Source: CBDCIS01 sp965217565 (GTDB lineage Bacteria; Chloroflexota; Dehalococcoidia; Lucifugimonadales; CATOSD01). Taken from it: DNA of 64,000 nt. Position numbers and translations under genes: made by a program. The DNA lies in NCBI GenBank assembly GCA_965217565.1, contig CBDCIS010000006.1:124001-188000 (forward strand), given 5' to 3'. Below the pieces are notes generated by a model. It was not told the DNA's origin. It saw nothing but the letters and a program-made list of their open reading frames with translations, and ran no database searches. Shown piece after piece: positions 51,794-61,369 of this stretch (positions within the stretch are counted from its first letter, which is position 1; each line of letters begins with the position of its first letter).

Positions 51794-54335
51794 TATTATT
51801 CTGAACAACGCTCTCAAGCACCTGTAGGGCGAGTTGCTCCCTCTCATCAGAGGTGTACTCCGTATGCGCTACTCCTCCAGTTGGTCGAGTACCCACCGCA
51901 GGCCCGTCAGTAATCTTAGGCGCCGGAGGCGTCTTACGCTGTGGAAGCCGCTTGCCCGGCGGCGCGTCGGGATTCACGATTTCAGCTTTCTTGACCCGGA
52001 CCGAAGCAAGCGGCTTCAGTCTGCGTGGTTCGGGGATGGGACGCTTGGCATTTGGCTCAGGCAACGGCTGTGTGGGCCTCTTGCCGGCAAGAGGCTTGCC
52101 CACGTTCTTGTCGGCTGTAGATTTCAGTTCAGCCAACGGGTCTTCCTCTGGAGGAACATCGTCGGCTAGAGCCATTGCGGAGGCAATCCCCTGGTTCATC
52201 ACCTTCGGGTTGCTCCATGCGAGCCTGACCATTTGACGATGCTCTGATCCAAAGTAATGGCTGATGACTCGCCCGCCCGCATGGTAGTCGTACAACAGAT
52301 CCTCATCACGCACACACACTGTCAGAGGATTTTGGATGATATGGGCGTTCGTCTTGGCGTCGACCTGGTCTCCACCGGGGAACGAGACTTCCAAACCCAG
52401 ACGCGGCGCAACTGCAATTGCTGCCTTGCTCAACTCCGTCCATCCGATACCTATGTCCCCATAAGCTTCTGGCTCATTCTTTGCCAAGAAGTCCTGTAGC
52501 GCCTTTACCGCTGAGGAATACTGGTCCCTCACCTCTTCTCCAAGGCGCAACTCATTGGATCCAACGCCTGTTGGAGTGCAATTCTCAGGAGGGATGCGTC
52601 TAATACCCAGAGCTTCAACCAACGAATCCATTCCTTCAAGAGAGCATGGAGGATACCACATGGTGTGAGTGGTTGCCAGCGACTGCAACGCAGTTTCATC
52701 GGCAATGTAGTAGATCGGCCGTCGAGTTATCCAATCTGATCCCGACCACAAAGGCACAGATGCCAAAGCGCGGCGTTCCTTCGCTGTGGATGACTCCTCG
52801 AGTAGGTTGTTGAGATGACGGAGGGTGTCAGCCAAGACATTCGCCTCAGATTCCGCATCGCCATCCGCGGCAATCTCTTTGAGGACTGCAACACAATCTG
52901 CTATGTTGGGCTCCCGGATACCTAACGCATGCCACAGATTCTCATACCCTTTGGTTGGTACGAACGAGCGCCAATGTCCAAAAATACGTCGGCCCTGTCG
53001 AATGGCCGTTGGAGCCTTCCACCCGCCGTCAGTCGCGATTAAGCCCTGCGCTCTTGGATTGATTCCAGACCGCCCTCTTAATTCACCCACGGTCATGTCG
53101 TCAATCTTTGCTTTCGGGTTCGCAGGAATGGAAGAGTCCGGGCATAAAGTCGCCAACTGAGCGTAATGTAGTCGCACGTCAGTCCAATCGGTATGCTCGC
53201 CACTCGCCCGCAATTCAGCGAGGACGCCAACAATTACGGAGGCTTTGGGCCGCACCTCAAGGCCCAGAGCCTCGGCGAGACCAGGCGCGAGATTATCCTG
53301 GATGCCTGCTGCGAATCTCGACTTAGCGTCGCCGAAGAGACCTTGGGTAAGCGGATAGCGTATTGATAGCTCCAAAGGCTTTGCCGGTTGCCTTTTCCCA
53401 TTGTACAGCCAAGGATATTCAGCCAACTTCGCTATCCACGTAGCCCTTATGTCGCCTAGGTACTGATTCCCATAGTAGGAATAGCTTGCGGTGCAAAAAG
53501 CTTTCGGCTGCAACGACCGGCGCCAGTTACGATCCAACACCTTGACGAGAGCCAATCCGCGTTCGGAACGTTCCTTGGGAGGGGAATCGCATATGTCCTC
53601 AACCACGGACTCTAAGTCCGGGCTGGTGTAGTCATCGCGCAAGCTACGTGGTCTATGTTGATATTGTTGAAACTCCCGATTGTCTTTTAGGAATTGTTGG
53701 AACTCCTGATACTGAAGTGTAGGAAGCAGATCATACCCCACATCTCGATTCGGCTTATGGACAAGGCGGAATACGTTCAAAGCTCCTAATGACGCCATGA
53801 GCCGCCGAGCCCCGGATTGGCCAGACTGTCTATCTCCGGGATCCAACAGTTTGACGTATCTCGGCGCAGCCCATTGGAGTCCGCGAGTATGAGCCGCAGC
53901 CTTGGGCCATCCATCTGCTTCGCTCATCGCCGGTGGAAGGTAAACGTTGTTTACAGACATATTCCCCGTCACTCGCTTATCTTCGATCCACTGATAAGCG
54001 TCAATTGCAACTGATCGGCCAACACGGAGCAGGAGTTCTGGATCTGGCTCATTGACCTCGTCGATCAAGTCTCGAAGCTCGACAAGGGCCTCGTCGTCTA
54101 ACTCAAGCAGGTCATCTGCGCCCCGCTGGGCGATGGCTTCGAGAACAGTATTAGCATCCAACCTATGCCGCAATCGCTCTAACCCTTCCAACCACTCCCT
54201 AATCTGTTCCGGTAGCTGGCCTTCCCCATGCAGTGAGCCGTGGAGCTTGCGAACCAGCCCAAGCCTAGACGCCAGTGGCCTTATCGTGTCATCGGTCGAA
54301 AAAAGGGGGCCACTGGAACTAGGTAGTGTTGACAT
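51786..54335 (-). CDS. Large DUF3883-type protein, truncated at both ends
   Basis: 849 codons. I see no ATPase motif; the sequence resembles the middle of sacsin/DUF3883-type proteins (QVDAKTNAHIIQNPLTVCV, HYFGSEHRQMVRLAWSNPKVMNQGIASAMALADDVPPEEDPL, then a Pro/Lys-rich linker and YTSDEREQLALQVLESVVQNN). Such proteins normally begin with a GHKL ATPase and end in a restriction-like domain and are found in defence islands. The end is cut by IS630, where the last residues NTI and the stop come from the IS. The start ATG (54333-54335) lies in the terminal repeat of a MITE, so the N-terminal ATPase is probably lost. Confidence 0.7.
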   Translation of the reverse strand: MSTLPSSSGPLFSTDDTIRPLASRLGLVRKLHGSLHGEGQLPEQIREWLEGLERLRHRLDANTVLEAIAQRGADDLLELDDEALVELRDLIDEVNEPDPELLLRVGRSVAIDAYQWIEDKRVTGNMSVNNVYLPPAMSEADGWPKAAAHTRGLQWAAPRYVKLLDPGDRQSGQSGARRLMASLGALNVFRLVHKPNRDVGYDLLPTLQYQEFQQFLKDNREFQQYQHRPRSLRDDYTSPDLESVVEDICDSPPKERSERGLALVKVLDRNWRRSLQPKAFCTASYSYYGNQYLGDIRATWIAKLAEYPWLYNGKRQPAKPLELSIRYPLTQGLFGDAKSRFAAGIQDNLAPGLAEALGLEVRPKASVIVGVLAELRASGEHTDWTDVRLHYAQLATLCPDSSIPANPKAKIDDMTVGELRGRSGINPRAQGLIATDGGWKAPTAIRQGRRIFGHWRSFVPTKGYENLWHALGIREPNIADCVAVLKEIAADGDAESEANVLADTLRHLNNLLEESSTAKERRALASVPLWSGSDWITRRPIYYIADETALQSLATTHTMWYPPCSLEGMDSLVEALGIRRIPPENCTPTGVGSNELRLGEEVRDQYSSAVKALQDFLAKNEPEAYGDIGIGWTELSKAAIAVAPRLGLEVSFPGGDQVDAKTNAHIIQNPLTVCVRDEDLLYDYHAGGRVISHYFGSEHRQMVRLAWSNPKVMNQGIASAMALADDVPPEEDPLAELKSTADKNVGKPLAGKRPTQPLPEPNAKRPIPEPRRLKPLASVRVKKAEIVNPDAPPGKRLPQRKTPPAPKITDGPAVGTRPTGGVAHTEYTSDEREQLALQVLESVVQNNTI

Positions 54336-54494
54336 TTCGGTTTTATGTCATTCCGAATGCAGTGAGGAATCTAAAGCGGTAGGGGCATTTCAGGCATAGG
54401 CTTTAGATTCTTCGTCGCTTTGCTCCTCAGAATGACAATATGGACGGCTTACTCGGTTATGAAATGCCCGGTATCTCAAATGTCAACACTACCT
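54321..54494. repeat. MITE (174 bases) whose terminal repeats carry outward start codons
   Basis: Perfect 17-base inverted ends, AGGTAGTGTTGACATTT (54321-54337) and AAATGTCAACACTACCT (54478-54494), flanked by ACT on both sides (54318-54320 and 54495-54497). Inside is a second inverted pair (GTCATTC...GAATCTAAAG and its complement). Each end read outward begins ATG-TCA-ACA-CTA-CCT and runs in frame into the adjacent gene. Confidence 0.88.
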
Positions 54495-57400
54495 ACTGAA
54501 GTCAGAGTCTACACAGCCAACCACCTAGCGGGGTTCACCAATCGACATCCATCGCTCGTGGCCTCACTGCGTCCAGAGCTGTCAACTTGCGAACCGTACG
54601 ACATGTGGGGTAGTTCACGGGACGTCAAGCACCCTGCTGGCTTCGTCGCCGATTCAAGTCGCCATGACTTGGTCGACCAGATTACTAATGCATTGAGGGA
54701 ACGGTCATCTTGTCCTGTCATCAGAGTGACGGGGCTACCAGGTGTTGGCAAGACGAGAAGCGTATATGAAGCCCTTCGCCCTGATGACCTCAGGCACCAA
54801 GTCGTATATGTGAGGCGAGCGGAGACCTTGACTAGGTCATCGCTCTTGTCCACGCTCGTCAATGACCCAGAAGCTTCGGCCATCCTCGTGGTGGACGAGT
54901 GCGACCTCGAACAGCATAGAGCACTCGCAAATGCGTTGGCAGAGAGAGGGCCGCGCCTCGCTCTGATCACTATGTCCTATGAGGTAGGACGCCTACCGCG
55001 CCCGACCGTTGAGCTCCGCGCCGAGCCGCTGGAAGAGGAATCAATTGAGAAGGTCCTTCAGCTGGAGTATCCCGGCCTACCCAGCTTATCGGCCCGCCGA
55101 CTGGCCGAATTCGCCGACGGGTACCCACATATCGCGGTCCTCCTAGCTGACCAGTACATAGTAGAGGGGTCTCCAGAGTCCCACTACTCCGTTCCAGACG
55201 ACAGACTCATGAACCGGCTGATTGGCGGCTCGGCTTCCCTTGATTCCTATCAATTCAGAACGACAAGAGCAATTCTCATGGGCCTCTCCCTGTTCCAACG
55301 GATTGGCGTGGCAGGTATAGGTGAGAGTGAGGGACGCTAGCTTGCCGGGCGGGTCGATGTTTCCTGGCAGCAGTTTCGAGAAGTCCTGGCCAGGGAGAGG
55401 GATCGTGGCACAATCCAGGGAGAGCACTACGTCTTTGTGACACCTTTCATGCTCAGGATTCATCTCCTAGAAGAGTGGTGGCAGACGCACGGCTTCACGG
55501 ATGAAAAGGGCCTCAGCGAGTTCGTGGGCAGCATGCCAGCCGCCGAAAGATCTGATCTTTTCAGGAGATTTGTTGAGCACTTCCCCTACGTGGCGACTGC
55601 CCCCCTCGGATCTAAGTTCGTTCAGGAGATGCTCGCAGAGGGTGGAGTCGCCTCGGACTACGAACTGCTCAACAGCGATCTCGGGGGCAGGTTTTTTTTG
55701 GCCCTGACGGAGGCTGATCCCGTCGCGGCCATCCGAGCAGCGGAGCGAGTGCTTGGCAACAAGAGCCGTGAGGAGCTCCTACAGTTCCGCGACGGTAGAC
55801 GGAGCATAGTTGAAGCCCTCACACGAATGACCGTGTGGAAGGAACTCTTCCAACCTGCTGCCAGGGTCTTGCTTGCTCTGGCAGAGGCTGAAACGGAGTC
55901 GTGGGCTAACAATGCGAGCGGAGAGTTTGCCAATCTGTTCAGTCTAGGCCCTGGTGAAGTTGCTCCCACTGAAGCACCTCCTTCCGAAAGGCTTCCGGTG
56001 CTCCGGGAAGCACTGTTGAGCGATTCATCAGAACGGAGGCGGTTAGGTCTCCAGGCGTGCCAAATGGCTCTCAAGGCCGGAGCATTTCACAAGACCATAG
56101 GGGCCGAGTACCAGGGAGTGCGGCGAGAACCTGAGTTATGGCAGCCCTCCACATACGGAGAGCTCTTTGACGCCTACCGCTCCACCTGGAAGCTGACTAA
56201 GGATTCTCTAGGCTTCCTAGACGATGAGGAACGGATGCAGGCCGTCGCCGTGCTACTGTCTAGCGCTCGTGGTCTCACTCGGATGGGAAACCTTGCCGGC
56301 ATGGTAGTCGAGACCATACGCGACCTGGCGGGCGACCGAAGCGTTGATCGAAGGGATTTGATCGGTCACACAGTACAAATCCTGCACTACGACAGCAAGA
56401 AAATGGACGCTGACACAAGACGGAAGTGGGATCGATTGGCGGAGGAGTTGTCCGGAGACGATTTCAGTTCCCGAATGGAGAGGTATGTCGGGATGGACCT
56501 TCTCGAAGACCAATTCGACGAGGAAGGGCAGCATGCGGATCAGGTACAGCCTTTCATTGAGGACCTAGCATCCCAATCGGTCGAGACACCATCATTGCTA
56601 TTCGACGAAATGAATTGGCTTGTCACCAAGAGGGCGGCCTCTGGTAATCGGTTTGGGTATGAACTTGGTTGGCGAGACATTGAGCAGTCGTTCCTAGACA
56701 CCATCTTGGATGCGCAGTCACGCACCGGCGAGGACTCGGACCTTTCATTCCTGGGAGGCTATCTCAGGGCTATGGCCGCGCATGATCCGGTTGAGTGGGA
56801 ATCGCTCTTGGACACACTCTCTGGGGATTCAGGGCAAGCCGCGTGGGTGGTTGAGTTGACCTGGCGGTCAGCGCGACTCAGTGAACGAGCGTCCAAGCGC
56901 ATTCTCGCGATCATCCGAGAAGGTGTAGCAACTCCCGAATCACTGCGCATATTCGTATACGGAGCCACAGTTCGGTCGCTCACTCCAGGAGATTTCTCCG
57001 ATTGGGTGGATGTACTCTTGGAGTATGACGACTTGAGGGCAACATCCACGGCCCTGGATCTCTTGGTTGCGTACGGTGGATACAATCAATCCAAGGATCC
57101 CGCCCGTAGCATTGTGTGTCATCCCTCGTGGTTCAGGCCAGCCGGAGGCGGCCATCACCCCTCGCACGATGCTTTCTGGTGGGCGCACGTCGCTGAAGCA
57201 CTGTGCAAGAGCTTCCCGGAATATGCCCCAGCCATTGCTCAGCTGATGCTGGAGCACGCCGGCGAAGAAGGAACAATTGTTGAGTGGCTTGATGACGAGA
57301 CGCGCCGCGTACTAGATGCTGCGACCCAACAGAGGCCGTGGGAAGTCTGGCAGATGGCATCGTCAATGCTTGGACCTCCAATTGACGGGAGGGCCTTCCT

Positions 57401-57824
57401 CATTGGTCGATGGCTTGAAGGAAGTGAAATGTTTGGGTCAGGAGGCTCGCACATACTTCAAGAGGTTCCACAGAACTTGATATGGGCATGGGCGGAAGAA
57501 AGCCTCGACTCCAGAGTCGTCAGGTTGGCCGAGTTCGCGCCCAGAGTAATGTGTGGGCCCCAGGATGCTCCTTGCCTCGCCAGGGAGTTGCTGCTGCGTT
57601 ATGGTCATGATTCGAAGGTGCGCAGTGCGCTTCGCGCCAGCTTTTCTACGGAGGGCTGGACGGGTTCTGAGAGTCGACACTTGGAGGCCAAGCGTTCTTG
57701 GCTGCTAGGCTTGCGTGATAAAGAGACGAGTGCGAACGTTCTGACATGGATTGACGAATACATGGCAGAGATAGAAGAGCGTAGAGCGTATGCTCGCCAA
57801 GTGGAAGAGCGAGAAGGTTTGTGA
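54480..57824 (+). pseudogene. STAND-type NTPase with one in-frame amber codon
   Basis: One frame is open from the MITE-derived ATG at 54480 to 57824 (about 1114 codons) except for TAG at 55338-55340. The N-terminal part has Walker A (VIRVTGLPGVGKTRSVYEAL) and Walker B (SAILVVDECDLEQH) of an AAA/STAND ATPase. After the TAG the frame continues LAGRVDVSWQQFREVL, then VTPFMLRIHLLEEWW and a long helical, repeat-like region to the end. STAND proteins with such sensor regions serve in anti-phage defence. A nonsense CAG-to-TAG change is likely. A ribosome could restart at 55449, giving the C-terminal 792 residues. Confidence 0.75.
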
Positions 57825-57996
57825 GTCTGAGGATGCCTGGGATTGGTTCTCCCTAGCACATGACATGGTGCAGCAGAAACCGGGACACCAATGTTGCGAT
57901 GAATATGCCTCTAGAGGCTTGAACTAGCTATGGATTGGTGGACATGATCGCTGGAGATTGACCCAGGTCACACCACTCTCAAGGAGAGGCGCATCA

Positions 57997-58155
57997 ATGA
58001 TAATCAGACATTTGAAAGCTAAGGTTGCCGCATTCCCTGCCTGGGTATTCTACCTCCCACTCGTGGTCTTGATTCTTGCAGCCATTCTTGCGCCCCTCAG
58101 GGTCCTACCGATGAAGATCCAACTGGTGGCGCCAATTCAATGGCTCCAATCTTAG
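57997..58155 (+). CDS. Small single-pass membrane protein
   Basis: 52 residues from ATG 57997 with AAGGAG ten bases upstream. RHLKAKVAAFPAWVFYLPLVVLILAAILAPL has one transmembrane helix after a basic N-terminus. It overlaps the next frame by 16 bases. No family recognised. Confidence 0.5.
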   Translation: MIIRHLKAKVAAFPAWVFYLPLVVLILAAILAPLRVLPMKIQLVAPIQWLQS

Positions 58156-58421
58156 CCTTGTCCGTGGTTGCCATTAACATCCTTCGTAATTGGCTGGGGG
58201 TAAAAGGGTCTGCGGCGCGATTGATAAAAGTAGTAACAAGTGCGGGAGCGCTGTTCAGTGCATACTTCTGGTTGGCCGCAGAAGGCAAAGTGTATCCATA
58301 TTCAACACAACTAATCAGTGAGTTGAGCCTTATTGCCGCAGTCCTGGTGGTAGCTACTGTTATTATATTGTTCCCATTTCTATTGGGCTGGGTTCTTACA
58401 CCGGAGCCTGAAGACAAGTGA
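58140..58421 (+). CDS. Small membrane protein, two or three helices
   Basis: 93 residues: MAPILALSVVAINILRNWLG, AGALFSAYFWLAAEG and LSLIAAVLVVATVIILFPFLLGWVL are hydrophobic. It overlaps the previous small gene and may be coupled with it, or both may be one gene with a shift. Unknown role; a membrane effector beside the STAND gene is possible. Confidence 0.5.
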   Translation: MAPILALSVVAINILRNWLGVKGSAARLIKVVTSAGALFSAYFWLAAEGKVYPYSTQLISELSLIAAVLVVATVIILFPFLLGWVLTPEPEDK

Positions 58422-58436
58422 CCCTGTGTGCACATG

Positions 58437-58558
58437 CAGGGTCTTTCGATTGTTGCCGAGTGCTGACAATTCCTGACTCTATCCGGTCGTTCGAGCGAAG
58501 GCCGCAAACGGGGAGCCGATGCTAGAGTAAAGCGAAACCGGACAATCGAAAGACCCTG
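58437..58558. repeat. 122-bp MITE, left copy
   Basis: Perfect 17-base inverted ends CAGGGTCTTTCGATTGT and ACAATCGAAAGACCCTG. Differs from the right copy (60477-60598) by a single base and lies in the same orientation. Confidence 0.9.
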
Positions 58559-58682
58559 CTTGCTCACTTGTCACTATTCACCATTTACTATAGTATGGGG
58601 TGCGCTGGAGACTGTGATGCGGCTGTAACGCTCGATGTTTCCAGCCGGCTACCGGTCATTAGCGCAATTTGTGGAGGATGTC

Positions 58683-60443
58683 ATGCTTCCGAAGCCCATC
58701 AAGGACGAGTTCAGACGGTCCACCGCGGTGTCGTCGCAGACCAACGTGGAGACGCCGATGAGGGACGGCACGACGCTGAGGGCGGACGTGTACCGGCCTG
58801 CCGGCGGCGGTCGTCATCCGACGCTGCTCCACCGGCTGCCATACGGCAAGCACGCGCCCCGGTACCGGAGTCTCTACCTCGATCCGATGCGCGCGCTCGA
58901 CCGCGGCTACGCCGTCGTCATCCAGGACGTGCGCGGACGCCACGCCTCCGACGGTGACTGGTATCCCTACGTCAACGAGCCCAGGGATGGATACGACACC
59001 ATCGACTGGATCGCCTCGCAGCCGTGGTCTGACGGCACGGTCGGGATGTACGGCATCTCGTATCACGGCGCGACGCAGTGGCTAGCGGCCATGGAACCGC
59101 ATCCGGCGCTCAGAGCGATCGTCCCCGGCGTTACGGCGGACTCCTACTACGACAGCTGGACATACCTGGGCGGCGTGTTCCAGCTCTACTGGATCAGCGG
59201 TTGGGCCTGCGGGTTCGTCCTCGACGACCTCGGAGGCAGGTCCAACGCATTCCCCGACGCGCTCGCGACGCTGCGCGAGTGGCGACGCGACCCCTACGCG
59301 ATCGCCAATCACCTTCCGCTGGGCGACTTGCCCGCCCTCAGACAGGTGGGCGACTACTACTACGACTGGCTGAATCACCCGACTTACGACGACTACTGGA
59401 AGTCCTTTGCGCCCCGCGAGAAGTTCGACAGGATAACCGTCCCCGCCCTGAACCAGGGAGGCTGGTACGACGGATTCATCCGCGCCACGCTCCGCAACTA
59501 CGAGGGTATGCGCGAACGCGGCGCGACCGAGCTGTCAAGGACGCAGCAGCACCTCCTGGTCGGACCGTGGCTCCACCAGCCCCTCCCCGATCCATCCGCC
59601 GGCAGGGGGTACTTCGGGCCGTCGGCGTCCGGGGCCGCCATCGACTGGCACGGAATGCAGATCGCGTGGTTCGACCGCTGGCTCAGGGACGAGGACAACG
59701 GCGTCGATACCGACCCCAACACGTACATCTTCGTGATGGGGGCCAACGAGTGGCGGGCCGAAGAGGCCTGGCCTCCCGGCGACGCGGAGGCCATGACGCT
59801 CTTCCTCCGAAGCGGGGGCAGCGCCAACACCCTCAACGGCGACGGCGCGCTGTCCCAGGACCCGCCCGCGGCCGCCGAGTCCCCGGACCGCTTCCGGTAC
59901 GACCCTGCCGATCCGACCCCGACCTATGGAGGCGCGCATCTCAGCGGCACTCCGACCATATTCGAAGTCGGAGTCCAGGATCAGCGGTCGGTCGAGGCCC
60001 GTGAAGACGTGCTGGTGTACACGTCCGAGCCGCTCGAACGGGATACCGAGGTCACGGGCTACGTCACGCTCCACCTGTGGGCGGTGACCACGGCGGACGA
60101 CGCCGACTGGACCGGGAAGCTCGTGGACGTGCATCCCGACGGCCGCGCGCTCAATGTTTGCGACGGTATACTGCGGGCCAGCTGCCGCGACTCGCTGGAG
60201 TCGCCGTCACCCATCCAGCCCGGCGAGGCATACCGGTATCGGATCGACGTCGGCCCGACTTCCATGCTGTTCCGCAAGGGACACAGCATCCGGCTGGAGG
60301 TATCGTCCTCCAACTTCCCCGCCTACGCACGGTACACCGGCTTCCCGCATCAGCAGTCGGCTGATCTGACCTCCGCGACCCAGACCGTCCTGCACGACGC
60401 CGACCACCCGTCGGCGCTGGAGCTTCCGGTGGTGCGTAGGTAG
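58683..60443 (+). CDS. CocE/NonD-family (X-Pro dipeptidyl-peptidase S15) hydrolase
   Basis: 586 residues. The nucleophile elbow is GMYGISYHGA (Ser in GxSxxG), preceded by AVVIQDVRGRHASDGDWYPY, the oxyanion region of the family. The catalytic Asp and His are probably in the NQGGWYDGF and LLVGPWLHQ blocks. The C-terminal jelly-roll domain reads VTGYVTLHLWAVTTADDADWTGKLVDVHPDGRALNV. Family members cleave Xaa-Pro peptides or esters such as cocaine. The ATG at 58683 has GGAGG five bases upstream. The GC content is higher than its neighbours, in keeping with transfer. No signal peptide. Confidence 0.9.
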   Translation: MLPKPIKDEFRRSTAVSSQTNVETPMRDGTTLRADVYRPAGGGRHPTLLHRLPYGKHAPRYRSLYLDPMRALDRGYAVVIQDVRGRHASDGDWYPYVNEPRDGYDTIDWIASQPWSDGTVGMYGISYHGATQWLAAMEPHPALRAIVPGVTADSYYDSWTYLGGVFQLYWISGWACGFVLDDLGGRSNAFPDALATLREWRRDPYAIANHLPLGDLPALRQVGDYYYDWLNHPTYDDYWKSFAPREKFDRITVPALNQGGWYDGFIRATLRNYEGMRERGATELSRTQQHLLVGPWLHQPLPDPSAGRGYFGPSASGAAIDWHGMQIAWFDRWLRDEDNGVDTDPNTYIFVMGANEWRAEEAWPPGDAEAMTLFLRSGGSANTLNGDGALSQDPPAAAESPDRFRYDPADPTPTYGGAHLSGTPTIFEVGVQDQRSVEAREDVLVYTSEPLERDTEVTGYVTLHLWAVTTADDADWTGKLVDVHPDGRALNVCDGILRASCRDSLESPSPIQPGEAYRYRIDVGPTSMLFRKGHSIRLEVSSSNFPAYARYTGFPHQQSADLTSATQTVLHDADHPSALELPVVRR

Positions 60444-60476
60444 AGGACGGAGCACCCAGGTTCCCCCGATGACTTG

Positions 60477-60598
60477 CAGGGTCTTTCGATTGTTGCCGAG
60501 TGCTGACGATTCCTGACTCTATCCGGTCGTTCGAGCGAAGGCCGCAAACGGGGAGCCGATGCTAGAGTAAAGCGAAACCGGACAATCGAAAGACCCTG
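60477..60598. repeat. 122-bp MITE, right copy
   Basis: Same ends as the left copy. It begins 33 bases after the hydrolase stop. Confidence 0.9.
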
Positions 60599-61084
60599 TG
60601 TGCACATGTTGTACAGTTGTACGGCGGCTACGGTATGAAAGAGGATAGGGCAGTGTTCCGGGGGCTCTGCAAGCGTATATTTCCTGTCATTTCGGCTCCA
60701 CCCTCAGCGTCAGTAACCCGGCTCAACAGAAGAGAATAGCTTCGAGAGGCTTGTCTTCTTTTGCCCTCGGAAGGGCTTGAAAGGCAATGACATTACAGGA
60801 TCATCCCACAGGAAACTGTGCTTTGGATCTCCCACGAGCAACGCTGGTCTGCGCCCGTGTTTAGCCGAATAGTAGTCTATATCCTCACGCCAGATGCCTG
60901 AGGCGCGATGGACATGGCCCTTGCGAGGTCGAACATAGTCTCGGGGAGAATAGGAGTCGCTCGCTTCATTCTTCGGTTTGTAGATGTCTCCAAGTGAGGT
61001 GGACCCAGAAAACTGGACAGGTGGCTAAGTGAGAGTCCTGCTCCTAAACTAAGGGCAGCTGTTGCTGTCTGGAAGGAGAAGGAC

Positions 61085-61369
61085 ATGGCGCAAGGAAGAA
61101 GGAAGCACAGCCCGGCCTTCAAGGCCAGGGTGGCCCTGGATGCGGTGAAGGGGGAGGAGACAGTGGCCCAGTTGGCCGCCCGGTACGAAGTCCACCCGGG
61201 CCAGATTCAAGCCTGGAAGAAGGCCCTGACCGGGGGTGCCGCCGGTGTGTTCGGTAACGGTCAGGACCACAAGGCCAAGAGCGACGCTGCCTTGGTCGCC
61301 CGGTTGTACCAGGAGATCGGCCAGTTGAAGGTGGAGCTGGATTTCTTGGCGGAGAGGTCCGGTCCATGA
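61085..61369 (+). CDS. IS3-family orfA transposase subunit, copy B
   Basis: 94 residues: helix-turn-helix (HSPAFKARVALDAVKGEETVAQLAARYEV) and a coiled-coil end (KSDAALVARLYQEIGQLKVELDFL). Its end overlaps the orfB start as ATGA, the normal site for making the OrfAB fusion by frameshifting. Confidence 0.9.
   Translation: MAQGRRKHSPAFKARVALDAVKGEETVAQLAARYEVHPGQIQAWKKALTGGAAGVFGNGQDHKAKSDAALVARLYQEIGQLKVELDFLAERSGP

Larger units (their letters stand above)
58437..60598 (+). mobile_element. Composite MITE-bounded unit carrying a hydrolase gene
   Basis: Two near-identical 122-bp MITEs enclose the CocE-type gene (2162 bases in all). The direct repeat TGTGCACATG lies just outside both ends (58427-58436 and 60599-60608), as expected if the whole unit moved as one. 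The repeat extends leftward through GACCCTG on both sides, which could mean a hotspot or an earlier third copy. Confidence 0.75.

Noticed and set aside
58683..60443. Alternative 308-codon open frame within the hydrolase gene
   Set aside because: Arg/Pro-rich shadow frame; the S15 hydrolase frame has clear catalytic motifs.
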